Assembly: GCF_014202905.1 (NCBI RefSeq)
Contig: NZ_JACHHY010000010.1
Span: 62,001-126,000, forward strand
Source of the DNA: Chitinivorax tropicus
Lineage (GTDB): Bacteria > Pseudomonadota > Gammaproteobacteria > Burkholderiales > SCOH01
Direction of reading: 5' to 3'
Length of the DNA: 64,000 nucleotides
A program made the translations under genes and the position numbers. Below the pieces are notes generated by a model, which was given only the letters and a program-made list of their open reading frames with translations, searched no databases and was not told the DNA's origin. Below are positions 26,601 through 36,150 of this stretch, piece after piece; within the stretch, counting starts at the first letter, position 1; the number at the start of each line of letters is the position of its first letter.

Positions 26601-28973
26601 TCAGTTACGCAGCGGCTTGTTGTTCTGCAGCATGTAGAAGATCCGCTCTTGCGACTTCGGATGCTTCAACAAGCTGATGAAAGCCTTGCGCTCCAGATCG
26701 AGAATCCATTGCTCATCCACCAGCGTACCAGCTTCGACATCACCACCGGTCATCACATCCGCGATGGTGGCAGCGATGTGGTAGTCATGTTCGCTGATGA
26801 AGTTACCTTCTTTCATATTGGTCAGCTGACCACGGATCGAAGCAGCACCCGCCCGCCCTGCCACAGTAAAGCCTTTCACCTTCAGCGGTGCGCGATATCC
26901 AGTCTCATACATGGCCAATACCTGCTGTTTGGCCACATGCAGCAGCTCATATTCATTGAACACCACTACATCGGTCTTACGCAGATAACCAAACTCCTGG
27001 CCCTCCTGCGCAGAGGTGCCGACCTTGGCCGTGGCAATGGCCATGAAATAATCGGTCAACGACTTGAATACGTCACCCTTGGCCTCTTGTGCCGCACGCA
27101 ACGCAAATTCCTTACACCCGCCGCCGCCGGGCAGCAGACCGACACCCACCTCGACCAGGCCGATATAGGTTTCGAGATGAGCGACCACCTTGTCGCAGTG
27201 CATGGCGAATTCACATCCACCGCCAAAGACATAATTCTTGGTGGCAGCAACGGTGGGTACTTGGCTGTAGCGCAGACGCATGGAGGTGTTCTGGAACTGA
27301 CGCACCATATCGTCGATCTGCTCCCACTGGCCAGCCATGAATGCAGGGCCCATGGACATCAGGTCAGCACCGACCGAGAACGGATCTTCGGTCTGCCAGA
27401 TCACCAAGCCCTTGTAGCCAGCCTCGGCCAAATCAACGGCCTTGTTGACAGCGGCAACGACATCCGGGCCGATGGCATGTGCTTTGGATTTGAAGGAGAT
27501 GATCAATACGCCATCACCTTGCGTCCAGACACGTGCTCCATCATTTTCAAACACAGTTTCACCATAGACTGGCGCCGACTCGCCCACCAGTCGTGCCGGG
27601 AACAGCTGTCGCTGATAGACCGGCAGCGTGGAGCGGGGCACCAGCGCATTCTTGGATGGGCTGTATGAGCCTGCATCGCTATGCAACGTATCACGCTCAA
27701 ATGCCCAGGCTGGCAGCTCGGCACCTGCGATGCCTTTGCCTGCAGCGATGTCTTCTTTGATCCATTCAGCCACCTGTTTGAGCCCTGCAGCCTGCCAGGT
27801 CTCGAATGGACCTTCTGACCAGCCAAAGCCCCAGCGAATGGCGAAATCCACGTCACGGGCGTTATCAGCAATATCAGCCAAGTGGTAGGCAATGTAATGG
27901 AACACGTCACGGAAGCAAGCCCACAGGAACTGAGCCTGAGGCAGCTCGGACTCACGCAACGCCTTCAGTTTGGCCGTCACGTCCTGATTTTTCAGGATTT
28001 CCTTGACGCGATCGTCGCCCTTTTGACCAGCCTCAACATAGTTGCCCGCTTTGGGATCCAACACCAGCTTCAGCTTACCGTCTTTTTTGTAGATACCGGC
28101 CTTGGTTTTCTGACCCAGCGCACCCGCCTCGATCAGCTTGGTCAGCCACTCGGGCGACTTGAACAGTGGGTGCCATGGGTCATTCGGCAACGTGTCCTGC
28201 ATGGTCTTGACCACGTGCGCGAAGGTATCCAGGCCGACCACGTCTGCTGTACGGAAGGTGGCCGACTTAGGGCGCCCCAGACGCGGGCCGGTCAGGTCAT
28301 CAACGACATCGAAACGGATGCCGAATTTGTCTGCGTTATGGATACACGCCAGCATCGAGAAGACGCCGATACGGTTGGCGACAAAGTTCGGTGTATCTTT
28401 GGCACGTACCACGCCTTTACCCAGGGTGGTCACCAGGAATTCTTCCAGTTGATCCAGCTTGCTGGCGTCAGTATTGACGCAAGGAATGATCTCCACCAGA
28501 TGCATATAGCGTGGCGGATTGAAGAAGTGAATGCCGCAGAAGCGTGAGCGCATGCTGTCTGGGCAACCTTCAGCCAGCTTGTTGATGCTCAAGCCTGAGG
28601 TATTGGTGGCGAAAATCGCATGCTCATTCAGGAACGGCGCGACCTTCTTGTACAAATCCAGTTTCCAATCCATGCGCTCAGCGATCGCCTCGATGACGAC
28701 ATCACATTCGCGCAGCAACTCGAGGTGCTGGTCATAATTCGCCGGGGTGATGAAATCGGCCTTTTCCTTGCGGCCCACTGGCGAAGGCTTCAGCTTCTTA
28801 AGATTGTCGATGGCTTTCAGTACGATACCATTCGGATTGCCTTCCTTGGCCGGCAAATCGAACAGAACGGCCTCCACATTGGCATTGGCGAGGTGTGCAG
28901 CAATCTGTGCGCCCATCACACCGGCGCCAAGCACAGCCACCTTGCGTACCACGAATTTAGAAGTCTGAGACAT
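26601..28973 (-). CDS. 3-hydroxyacyl-CoA dehydrogenase / enoyl-CoA hydratase fusion (FadN-type order)
   Basis: Bifunctional beta-oxidation enzyme, 790 aa. The N-terminal half is the NAD-dependent 3-hydroxyacyl-CoA dehydrogenase ('RKVAVLGAGVMGAQIAAHLA', 'ATNTSGLSINKLAEG', 'GIHFFNPPRYMHLVEII', 'KDTPNFVANRIGVF'). The C-terminal part is a crotonase domain ('GLVIWQTEDPFSVGADL', 'VFGGGCEFAMHCDKVVAH', 'GLVEVGVGLLPGGGGCKEF'). This dehydrogenase-first order is the reverse of E. coli FadB and matches Bacillus FadN/YusL. GAGGA precedes the chosen ATG; 16 upstream codons are discarded. It lies between fadL and the thiolase gene. Confidence 0.93.
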   Translation of the reverse strand: MSQTSKFVVRKVAVLGAGVMGAQIAAHLANANVEAVLFDLPAKEGNPNGIVLKAIDNLKKLKPSPVGRKEKADFITPANYDQHLELLRECDVVIEAIAERMDWKLDLYKKVAPFLNEHAIFATNTSGLSINKLAEGCPDSMRSRFCGIHFFNPPRYMHLVEIIPCVNTDASKLDQLEEFLVTTLGKGVVRAKDTPNFVANRIGVFSMLACIHNADKFGIRFDVVDDLTGPRLGRPKSATFRTADVVGLDTFAHVVKTMQDTLPNDPWHPLFKSPEWLTKLIEAGALGQKTKAGIYKKDGKLKLVLDPKAGNYVEAGQKGDDRVKEILKNQDVTAKLKALRESELPQAQFLWACFRDVFHYIAYHLADIADNARDVDFAIRWGFGWSEGPFETWQAAGLKQVAEWIKEDIAAGKGIAGAELPAWAFERDTLHSDAGSYSPSKNALVPRSTLPVYQRQLFPARLVGESAPVYGETVFENDGARVWTQGDGVLIISFKSKAHAIGPDVVAAVNKAVDLAEAGYKGLVIWQTEDPFSVGADLMSMGPAFMAGQWEQIDDMVRQFQNTSMRLRYSQVPTVAATKNYVFGGGCEFAMHCDKVVAHLETYIGLVEVGVGLLPGGGGCKEFALRAAQEAKGDVFKSLTDYFMAIATAKVGTSAQEGQEFGYLRKTDVVVFNEYELLHVAKQQVLAMYETGYRAPLKVKGFTVAGRAGAASIRGQLTNMKEGNFISEHDYHIAATIADVMTGGDVEAGTLVDEQWILDLERKAFISLLKHPKSQERIFYMLQNNKPLRN

Positions 28974-29085
28974 AGCTTCCTCGAGGGTTGGACATTGATC
29001 ATCGGGGCTGGGGTCGGCCATCGGCCCACCACCAGACCCACATTCATCGGGCTAGAAGATGCCCTGATTCAGCCTGTCGGACTGC

Positions 29086-30690
29086 TTAGAAGACATGGTT
29101 GACTTGCAACCCGACAATATTGGCTTTCACATCGAAGTTCCCGCGAACGGTCGCATTGCTGCAGTTGCAGTTGCGATCAGCTGGCCATTTGCCATCGTTG
29201 TTGTCGGTCGCATTGATGGAGCCGACATCGACTTTGACCAGACTATAGGCGAGATCAATCGAGGTATTCTTGTTGAAACGATAGTTTGCACCCATCGAAT
29301 ACCAGGTCCGGTTGCCATCCGGAATGCTGGGGGTTCTGTTGGCATCAGTCACAGGTGAGCGATCCAGCTGCCAGCCAAAGCGCAGCATCCAGCTCTCATT
29401 CAGGCGAACATTGGTGCCCAGCGCAAACTTGTTGGTGTCTTTCCAGTTTTCGGGGGTGATGCTGTCAGGCGTCGTGGAATCGAAATCGATCCGCAGCTCC
29501 TTGAAGCGGGAATGACGGGAACGGGTGTAGTCTGCCATCACTGCCCATGTATCATTGATCTGCTTGAAGAAGCCGATCGACAGCGATTCTGGGGTATCCA
29601 CTGCCACGTTGGCACCTGAATCTGCATGACCCAGGGTGCCGGTTGCCGGGTTGAACGGTGCCTCGATGGCTTGTGCTACCGCGGCGCCGACCTGACTGGT
29701 CACCCCACCGAAAGTGTAAGTATAGTTACGGACGGAGTCGGGTGTTGACCAATCGCCATTCCCCTTCAGCTTGTGAGAGACCTTGGAGCGATAGGACAAG
29801 CCCAGACGGGTATTCGGGTCGAATTCAAACATCACCCCGAAGTTGTAGCCATAGCCCCAGTCATCACCTTCCACTGAGATATAGCCGTCGTAATCGGGGT
29901 TGCCGAAAGCGGCTGACGCCTTGGCCAACATATCGCTCTGTACAGCTGCTGCTGCTGCGCGGCCAGCTTGGGCAGCCTGTGCGGGTGTGCCACCAGCGGC
30001 AAGGACACGTTGCCCGGCTGCACTTGCAGCGCTCTGCGCCGCACCAGGCACGCTCTTCGCAAGAGCGCCGGCGATCATGCCGCCATAGTTCACCTTCCGG
30101 CCCAGTTTCCCCTTGGCGTATTGCATGGTCACGCCCCCACCCACCGAGATCATCGGGTTGATGCGATAGGCGAACGATGGGTTGATGGCAAAGGTTTTCA
30201 CTTCGGTCTCAACGACGTTGTAGCGACCAACCCAGCCAGCATCGTAAGTCGTCTTGGAGCCAAATGGTACAAAGGCCCCCACGCCAAAGCTCATCTGGTC
30301 ATTGATTTTGTGCGAGAAGTAGAAATGTGGCACGGCAGTGCGATCCGCGAACTTGCCACCCTCATTGGTGCCGGTGGATCTCGGCGCGCCAAAGACAGAT
30401 GGCACCGCAGCCGCCAGATCAGGGGATGATATGGTGGAACCCTGGTCATGGAATGCGACTTTCGGGTCTACGATATTCAACACGCCGGATACCTGAGTAC
30501 CCTCCAGCTTGGTCAGACCAGCTGGGTTATGGAAAATGGTCGAAGCGTCTGCCGCTTCTGCACTGTTGGCGTTGGCTACGCCTTGGCCCGCAGCACTCTG
30601 CGTACCAAAATGATAGCCAGAGGCCAGTGCAGCTTGTGCACCAACCACACCGATAGCCATCAGGGATAAGCGGATTACGTTACGTTTCAT
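29086..30690 (-). CDS. fadL: FadL-family outer-membrane long-chain fatty acid channel
   Basis: 534-aa beta-barrel that takes up long-chain fatty acids. Signal peptide of 23 residues (cleavage ALA|SGYHFG), then the plug 'NANSAEAADASTIFHNPAGLTKL' (key piece: DASTIFHNPAGLTKLEG, the NPA motif of the hatch). Barrel strands follow and the chain ends in VNHVF, with terminal Phe for BAM. An alanine-rich insert spans residues 207-262. AAGGAG lies 7 nt before the ATG. It is upstream of the beta-oxidation fusion gene on the same strand, with 112 bp between. Confidence 0.94.
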   Translation of the reverse strand: MKRNVIRLSLMAIGVVGAQAALASGYHFGTQSAAGQGVANANSAEAADASTIFHNPAGLTKLEGTQVSGVLNIVDPKVAFHDQGSTISSPDLAAAVPSVFGAPRSTGTNEGGKFADRTAVPHFYFSHKINDQMSFGVGAFVPFGSKTTYDAGWVGRYNVVETEVKTFAINPSFAYRINPMISVGGGVTMQYAKGKLGRKVNYGGMIAGALAKSVPGAAQSAASAAGQRVLAAGGTPAQAAQAGRAAAAAVQSDMLAKASAAFGNPDYDGYISVEGDDWGYGYNFGVMFEFDPNTRLGLSYRSKVSHKLKGNGDWSTPDSVRNYTYTFGGVTSQVGAAVAQAIEAPFNPATGTLGHADSGANVAVDTPESLSIGFFKQINDTWAVMADYTRSRHSRFKELRIDFDSTTPDSITPENWKDTNKFALGTNVRLNESWMLRFGWQLDRSPVTDANRTPSIPDGNRTWYSMGANYRFNKNTSIDLAYSLVKVDVGSINATDNNDGKWPADRNCNCSNATVRGNFDVKANIVGLQVNHVF

Positions 30691-30893
30691 ATTGTGTCTC
30701 CTTCATACTGGTTCTCTCGCGATCGTCTCTCGAGTGTAAGCAAGCATACATCAATTCAGGGTCATGTTTAGAGCAAAACACCAAATTTTTAACGCCGTTT
30801 AGAAACTCGCGCGGCCCCTATTTTCATAAGACTTTGTTAATAAACGAAACCTAATCCGACTTAGCCAAAACCGTATTTAACCCTTGTACTACC

Positions 30894-31307
30894 TTACTCT
30901 ACGATCTCTGGCGGCAACTCTCTGGCATGGCCTGCGGCATCCACTGCCACATATGTCAGCATGGCCTCGGTGACCTTCACCACGTTCGCCAAATCGGGGT
31001 GTCTTTGAGCAAATACTTCAACTTTGACGGTCACCGATGTCTTGCCAACCCGCAGACGCTCGACATAGAAGCTCACCAAATCACCCACATGAACAGGTTG
31101 ATGAAATTGGAAGGCATTGACCGCCACCGTTGTCACCGCGCCCTGGGCACAGCGTTGCGCCTCGATCGAGCCGGCAATATCCACCTGCATCATCATCCAG
31201 CCACCAAAAATGGCGCCCTGGGCATTCGCATCAGCCGGCATCGGCATGATGCGCATGATGGGCTGCACCTCGGGCAGGCTGGTGTGATGTTCCTGTTGAT
31301 TGGTCAT
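30894..31307 (-). CDS. Hotdog-fold acyl-CoA thioesterase (YciA/BACH-like)
   Basis: Hydrolyses acyl-CoA to fatty acid and CoA, cytoplasmic. 137 aa. Conserved 'MPMPADANAQGAIFGGWMMMQVDIAGS' (pieces: ADANAQGAIFGGWMMMQVD, where N/D and GG shape the active site), 'QPVHVGDLVSFYVERLRVGKTS' and 'TEAMLTYVAVD'. It lies 52 bp after fadE on the same strand and is probably the last gene of a TetR-fadE-thioesterase unit; it could recycle CoA during fatty-acid overload. Confidence 0.92.
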   Translation of the reverse strand: MTNQQEHHTSLPEVQPIMRIMPMPADANAQGAIFGGWMMMQVDIAGSIEAQRCAQGAVTTVAVNAFQFHQPVHVGDLVSFYVERLRVGKTSVTVKVEVFAQRHPDLANVVKVTEAMLTYVAVDAAGHARELPPEIVE

Positions 31308-31359
31308 AAGCTTCTCCAGTCAGTGCAGCCGGCGTATCGGCCAGTCAAAGTGTCTGTGG

Positions 31360-33813
31360 TCAGACAGGCTGCCGCTCGAACAATTGAGTGTCGTGTTGAT
31401 TGAGCTGCATGTCGAAGTCATCCACCATGATCACCTGCCGTTTCAACCAACGTGCCCGCTTGACCGCTTCGAATTCGACCTGCGTGATGACACCCTTGTT
31501 CAGTGCCTCTTGCAGGCGGGCTGCTGTTGGCGCTTCTTTGAGCTTGCCTTCACGTTGCGCCTTGCGGAGCTTGTTCTCGATGGCATCAGTCTCGATCGTG
31601 GCCAACAAGGCCGGGGCCAACACACCAACGGGATCGCTTTCTTCCTGGGGCACATAGATGCCCTTGGTGAGACGATCACGGGCGTGGCCTGGCTGCATCA
31701 TCAGTGCAGCGACCTGGGTGCCGGTCTTGTCAGATGGCTGCTTGAAATGCATACCCAGCGGGAAGATGGCACGGCGCAACACCCACGCCAATGGGCGACT
31801 GGGCAGGTTGGCCAGGAAACCATCAATGGCTTGCTGCACATCGTACAGCGCTGATTCGACGGCCCATTTCAACAATGGCAGATCTTCCGGTTGATTGCCT
31901 TCATCGGCATAACGCTTCAGGGCTGCCGTTGCCAGATACAAACCAGACAGCATGTCACCTAATCGGGCCGACAGCTTTTCGCGGAATTTCAGTGCGCCGC
32001 CCAGTGAGAACATGGCCATGTCAGACAACAGGGCAAAGGCACTGGAGAAACGTGTGATATCACGGTAATACCCGGCATGTGGGCCGCTGACCGGGCTACC
32101 CGCCACCTTGCTGCCAGTCAGGCCCAGCACCAACGACCGGATCAGATTACTGCCGACAAAGCCCAGGTGGCCAATGAATGCTTCGTCAAAATCGACCGCA
32201 TCGTTCGCCATGGCCGCCCGCATTTCACGCAACACAAATGGATGGCATCGGATCGCCCCTTGCCCATAGATGATCATGCTACGGGTCAGGATGTTGGCAC
32301 CTTCCACGGTGATGGCAATGGGGATGGCCTGATAGGCGCGCGCCAGGTAGTTACGTGGCCCAACGACCACCGCCTTGCCGCCATGGACATCCATAGCGTC
32401 ATTCAGCGTTTTGCGCATGCGCTCAGTGTTGTGATACTTCAATACCGCTGACAGCACCGATGGCTTTTCGCCTATGTCCAGCCCTACCAAGGCCAGACGC
32501 TGGGCGGCATCCATTTGATAGGTGTAGCCACCGATACGGGCCATGGCTTCATCCACGCCTTCAAACTTGCCGATTGCCAAGCCGAACTGATCACGGATAC
32601 GGGCAAACGCCCCTGTCACATAGCTGGCCAGCTGGCCTGATGCAACCGACATGGCAGGCAATGAAATGCAGCGACCGACCGACAGGCACTCGACCAGCAT
32701 GCGCCAGCCTTGTCCAGCGAATTCGCGACCACCGATGATCCAATCCAGCGGAATGAATACATCTTTGCCCCAGGTTGGGCCATTCATGAAAACCGCGCCA
32801 CCCGGCCAATGACGGCGGCCAATGTGGACACCCACATGTTCGGTCGGCACCAGGGCACAGGTGATGCCGACATCTTCCTTTTCGCCCAACAGGTGATCCG
32901 GGTCATACAGCTTGAACGCCAAGCCCAGAATGGTCGAGATCGGTGCCAAAGTGATCCAGCGCTTTTCCCAGCTGACACGAATTCCCAGCACATTTTCATG
33001 ATGCTCGCCGGTGCGAGGGTCGGTGTAGGCGCCTTTGCAGACGATCCCATAGTCAGGGATGCCCCCTGCATCCGAGCCAGCATAGGGGCTGGTCAATGCA
33101 AAGCATGGAATCTCCAGGCCCTTGGCCAGACGCGGCAGATAGTAGTTTTTCTGTGCTTCTGTGCCGTAGTGCTGCAACAGCTCACCCGGTCCCAATGAGT
33201 TGGGCACCATGACTGATACGGCTGCAGAGCCGCCACGGCTGGCAATTTTGGTCACAACCTTGGCATGGCCGTAATTGGAGAACTCCAGACCGCCATATTG
33301 CTTCTTGATGATCATGCCCAGAAAACCGTGATCCTTGATGAACTGCCAGACTTCAGGCGGCAGGTCCTTCAATTCATGAGTGATCTTCCAATCATCAATC
33401 ATCTTGCAGAGTTGCTCTGTCGGGCCGTCCAGGAATGCCTGTTCCTCTGCGCTCAACTTGGGTGCAGGAAAGGCATGGAGCTTCGCGAAGTCCGGCTTGC
33501 CCGAGAACAGGTCACGATCCCACCAGACGGTACCGGCGTTGATTGCCTCTTGTTCGGTCTGCGACATAGCGGGGGTGATTTTCTTGAAAACCCCGAAAAT
33601 AGGGCCTGTCACCAACAGACGACGCAACGGTTTGATGTTCAACAGTACCGACAGCGACAGCGCCACCGCAAACCAAGCGAGGCCTGCAGTCTGGCCGAAT
33701 GACAAATAGGCCGCACCTGCCAAGAGCGCTGCAGACCACGCCATCAATGGCGCCCGCAGATAACCCAAGACCAGCACGACAACGACAGGAATCAATACAT
33801 ACCAAAGCAACAT
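31360..33813 (-). CDS. fadE: Acyl-CoA dehydrogenase FadE
   Basis: FAD enzyme for the first beta-oxidation step, 817 aa, close to E. coli FadE (814). Two N-terminal hydrophobic segments (about 2-20 and 25-58) indicate membrane attachment. The dehydrogenase domain shows 'GFLGMIIKKQYGGLEFSNYG', 'SVMVPNSLGPGELLQHYG', 'ALTSPYAGSDAGGIPDYG' and 'VDEAMARIGGYTYQMDAAQRL', then the FadE-specific C-terminal region. It starts 27 bp after the TetR gene, so it is co-transcribed with its probable regulator. Confidence 0.95.
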   Translation of the reverse strand: MLLWYVLIPVVVVLVLGYLRAPLMAWSAALLAGAAYLSFGQTAGLAWFAVALSLSVLLNIKPLRRLLVTGPIFGVFKKITPAMSQTEQEAINAGTVWWDRDLFSGKPDFAKLHAFPAPKLSAEEQAFLDGPTEQLCKMIDDWKITHELKDLPPEVWQFIKDHGFLGMIIKKQYGGLEFSNYGHAKVVTKIASRGGSAAVSVMVPNSLGPGELLQHYGTEAQKNYYLPRLAKGLEIPCFALTSPYAGSDAGGIPDYGIVCKGAYTDPRTGEHHENVLGIRVSWEKRWITLAPISTILGLAFKLYDPDHLLGEKEDVGITCALVPTEHVGVHIGRRHWPGGAVFMNGPTWGKDVFIPLDWIIGGREFAGQGWRMLVECLSVGRCISLPAMSVASGQLASYVTGAFARIRDQFGLAIGKFEGVDEAMARIGGYTYQMDAAQRLALVGLDIGEKPSVLSAVLKYHNTERMRKTLNDAMDVHGGKAVVVGPRNYLARAYQAIPIAITVEGANILTRSMIIYGQGAIRCHPFVLREMRAAMANDAVDFDEAFIGHLGFVGSNLIRSLVLGLTGSKVAGSPVSGPHAGYYRDITRFSSAFALLSDMAMFSLGGALKFREKLSARLGDMLSGLYLATAALKRYADEGNQPEDLPLLKWAVESALYDVQQAIDGFLANLPSRPLAWVLRRAIFPLGMHFKQPSDKTGTQVAALMMQPGHARDRLTKGIYVPQEESDPVGVLAPALLATIETDAIENKLRKAQREGKLKEAPTAARLQEALNKGVITQVEFEAVKRARWLKRQVIMVDDFDMQLNQHDTQLFERQPV

Positions 33814-33840
33814 GACTATCTTTCCTACGCAAACAACTGA

Positions 33841-34530
33841 CTATCGCATCACCGGCGAAACCACGCCCACGTCTGACTGACGCTGGCCGGGTGCTGTCAA
33901 ACCAGCCACCACATAAGGCAGCAAATGACTCACCACCTGCTGCGGATCTCTCGCACCAGGCACATGACTTTTCATGAACAATTTCACGACATCGTTACCG
34001 GCAAAGGCATAGAACACCGTACCCAATGCAAAATGCAGACGCCACAGCACCTCTTCCGTGCTCAGATGCGGCAAGGCCCGCTTCAGCGAGGTGCTATACG
34101 CCTCCAGCACGGCCTGGTAATGCCGTGGCAGCATTTCCCGCAAGGCCTGGTGGGGCTCGGAAAACACCCTGGACATCAGGCGGATGAACATCAGACCGCC
34201 TTTTGCCGGGTCCTTGGCCATCCGCAATGCCGGACGTAGAAATGCCGACACGATACCCATCACATCCAAGGCGGTCTCGCCCTGCTCCTGCTGGGCTCGC
34301 TCAAGCTCTTGGACGCATTCCTGGTTATAGGGCGCCAACCGGCGTCCCACCACGCCCTGGAACAACACTTCCTTGGAGCCGAAGTGATAGTTGACTGCGG
34401 CAAGGTTGACCTCGGCCCGCTGGGTGATCATGCGTAGCGAAGTAGCTTCGAAACCATGTTCGACAAACAGCACCTCAGCCGCATCCAGAATGCGGGTGGC
34501 CGTATCTTTATTGGTATCAGTGACAGACAT
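33841..34530 (-). CDS. TetR-family regulator, PsrA-like (fatty-acid degradation)
   Basis: 229 aa. The N-terminal helix-turn-helix is 'TRILDAAEVLFVEHGFEATSLRMITQRAEVNLAAVNYHFGSKEVLFQGVV' (pieces: DAAEVLFVEHGFEATSLR; VNLAAVNYHFGSKEVLF). The C-terminal part has the ligand-binding helices typical of PsrA/FadR-type TetR proteins ('PALRMAKDPAKGGLMFIRLM'). Position directly ahead of fadE, plus two CAAAC-N4-GTTTG-type palindromes just upstream of its start, indicate an autoregulated repressor relieved by a long-chain acyl ligand. The ligand and regulon are inferred from the family, not shown. Confidence 0.87.
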   Translation of the reverse strand: MSVTDTNKDTATRILDAAEVLFVEHGFEATSLRMITQRAEVNLAAVNYHFGSKEVLFQGVVGRRLAPYNQECVQELERAQQEQGETALDVMGIVSAFLRPALRMAKDPAKGGLMFIRLMSRVFSEPHQALREMLPRHYQAVLEAYSTSLKRALPHLSTEEVLWRLHFALGTVFYAFAGNDVVKLFMKSHVPGARDPQQVVSHLLPYVVAGLTAPGQRQSDVGVVSPVMR

Positions 34531-34556
34531 CGCGGGTAATGGAACAGAATATTGAT

Positions 34557-34583
34557 CAAACGATTGTTTGAAACATACGTTTG
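34557..34583. promoter_or_regulatory. Double PsrA-like operator upstream of the TetR gene
   Basis: Two overlapping palindromes: CAAAC-GATT-GTTTG (34557-34570) and GAAAC-ATAC-GTTTG (34570-34583), sharing one base. They match the published PsrA pattern (G/C)AAAC-N(2-4)-GTTT(G/C). Location 27-53 bp before the regulator start fits repression of the TetR-fadE-thioesterase unit, and could also affect the divergent HD-GYP gene. Confidence 0.72.
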
Positions 34584-34805
34584 CGTCACCACTTTGTCAA
34601 CCCGAATCTTTTACCATTGGCCCCCTGCATGCATTTTCCCAGGCTTCCCCAGCTTTCCGCCCGCCATTCAGCCGCATCAGATACCGGGTGGTGGCAAACT
34701 GGTCTTTATCCACCAATAACAACCACTTGCCTAAAAATCACACCCCACACCTGCAACTTACCTACCCAGCTGCTATGCTAGGTTCAGTTGATACGGTTTC
34801 CTGAC

Positions 34806-36143
34806 ATGGACAATGAAGCCGCACAACAGCATCAGCAACGACATTGCATGACTTCCGATCACACCATGGCTGACAACCCCAACGCGGAATACATCACGCC
34901 GGATCAGTTATGTGCCGGGTTATATATCCATCTGGATCTGGGATGGATGGATCATCCCTTCCCTCTGGGCAGTTTCAAGATCAAGAACGGCGAGCAGATC
35001 GCGACGATCCAATCGCTGGGTCTGAGCCGTATCCGCTTCGATCCCAAAAAAAGCGATACCAAACCCTTGCCACGCCAAGCCCAATCAGCGCCTGCGCAAG
35101 TTGCGCCGCTGGCGATACAGGACAATCCCGCCATTCTGGCCAAACGTGCCCGGCTGGAGAAATTGAACCAGCAACGTGCCGCCATTGCAGAGTGTGAAAA
35201 AAAATTCCATCGGGCGGCCACTGCCATCAAGAACATTACCAAGAACCTGTTCGCCCGCCCGGCAGAAGCCTTGAAGGAGGCCAGCACGCTGGTTGAGGGC
35301 ATGGTGGATTCACTGCTGCTCGACCGTGAGATCGCCATACACCTGATGAATGACAAGGTTGCAGGCGAGGAGGTTTATTTCCACTCACTCAACGTCGCTG
35401 TTCTGGCCATGATGTTGGCAAAAGAGATCAATATGCCCGCTGAGGACATCCGGGAGCTGGGGATGGGGGCCATGTTTCACGACATCGGCAAGGTGGAGAT
35501 CCCTGACAAGATTCTGTTGAAGTCAGACCCCCTTTCTTTTGTCGAGCAGGAGCTGTTCAATCAGCACACCGTATTTGGCTTGAAGATCGCAGCCAAGGTG
35601 GGCCTGAGCAAGCGAGCAGCCGAGGTGGTGCTTCAACACCATGAATATATCGACGGAACGGGCTACCCTGGCCATCTACAGGGTGACCAGATTTCACCGC
35701 TGGCCAAGCTGCTGGCCATCGTCAATCTCTATGACAACCTGTGCAACTGCCCTAACCCAGCCAACTCCCTCACCCCGCACGAGGCGTTGTCCCAGCTGTT
35801 CGCACAGCACCGAAACCATTTCGACACCACCATGATGAAGACTTTCATACGCTGCCTGGGGGTATATCCCCCTGGTTCCGTGGTCAAATTGTCCAATGAT
35901 GTGATCGGCATGATCGTTTCGGTGAATTCGGCCAATCCACTCAAGCCATGCGCCGTGGTGTTCGATCCCAATGTCCCCAAGACCGAGGCCATCATTGTCG
36001 ATCTAGCCCAGGAGAGCGATCTCTCGATCGTCGCCAGCATCCGCCCCGGCCAGCTGCCACGACCAATCTACGACTACCTCAGCCCTCGAAAGCGGGTGAA
36101 TTATTACTTCGACAGCGCATCCGGCAACACCAAACCCTCGTGA
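34806..36143 (+). CDS. HD-GYP c-di-GMP phosphodiesterase-like protein
   Basis: About 445 aa. The N-terminal DUF3391-like region ('ITPDQLCAGLYIHLDLGW', 'LPRGS'-like 'FPLGSFKIKNGEQ') is followed by a linker and the HD-GYP domain: 'HSLNVAVLAMMLAKE', 'GAMFHDIGKVEIPD' (metal-binding HD), 'QHHEYIDGTGYPGHL' (His-His and the GYP motif with a Thr: DGTGYP), 'LAIVNLYDNLCN'. Key metal and GYP residues are present, so c-di-GMP hydrolysis is likely. An in-frame TTG at 34788 and ATGs at 34848 and 34866 are other starts; no good ribosome-binding site decides. The next gene begins 7 bp later, so the two are co-transcribed. Confidence 0.88.
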   Translation: MDNEAAQQHQQRHCMTSDHTMADNPNAEYITPDQLCAGLYIHLDLGWMDHPFPLGSFKIKNGEQIATIQSLGLSRIRFDPKKSDTKPLPRQAQSAPAQVAPLAIQDNPAILAKRARLEKLNQQRAAIAECEKKFHRAATAIKNITKNLFARPAEALKEASTLVEGMVDSLLLDREIAIHLMNDKVAGEEVYFHSLNVAVLAMMLAKEINMPAEDIRELGMGAMFHDIGKVEIPDKILLKSDPLSFVEQELFNQHTVFGLKIAAKVGLSKRAAEVVLQHHEYIDGTGYPGHLQGDQISPLAKLLAIVNLYDNLCNCPNPANSLTPHEALSQLFAQHRNHFDTTMMKTFIRCLGVYPPGSVVKLSNDVIGMIVSVNSANPLKPCAVVFDPNVPKTEAIIVDLAQESDLSIVASIRPGQLPRPIYDYLSPRKRVNYYFDSASGNTKPS

Positions 36144-36150
36144 GCATACT

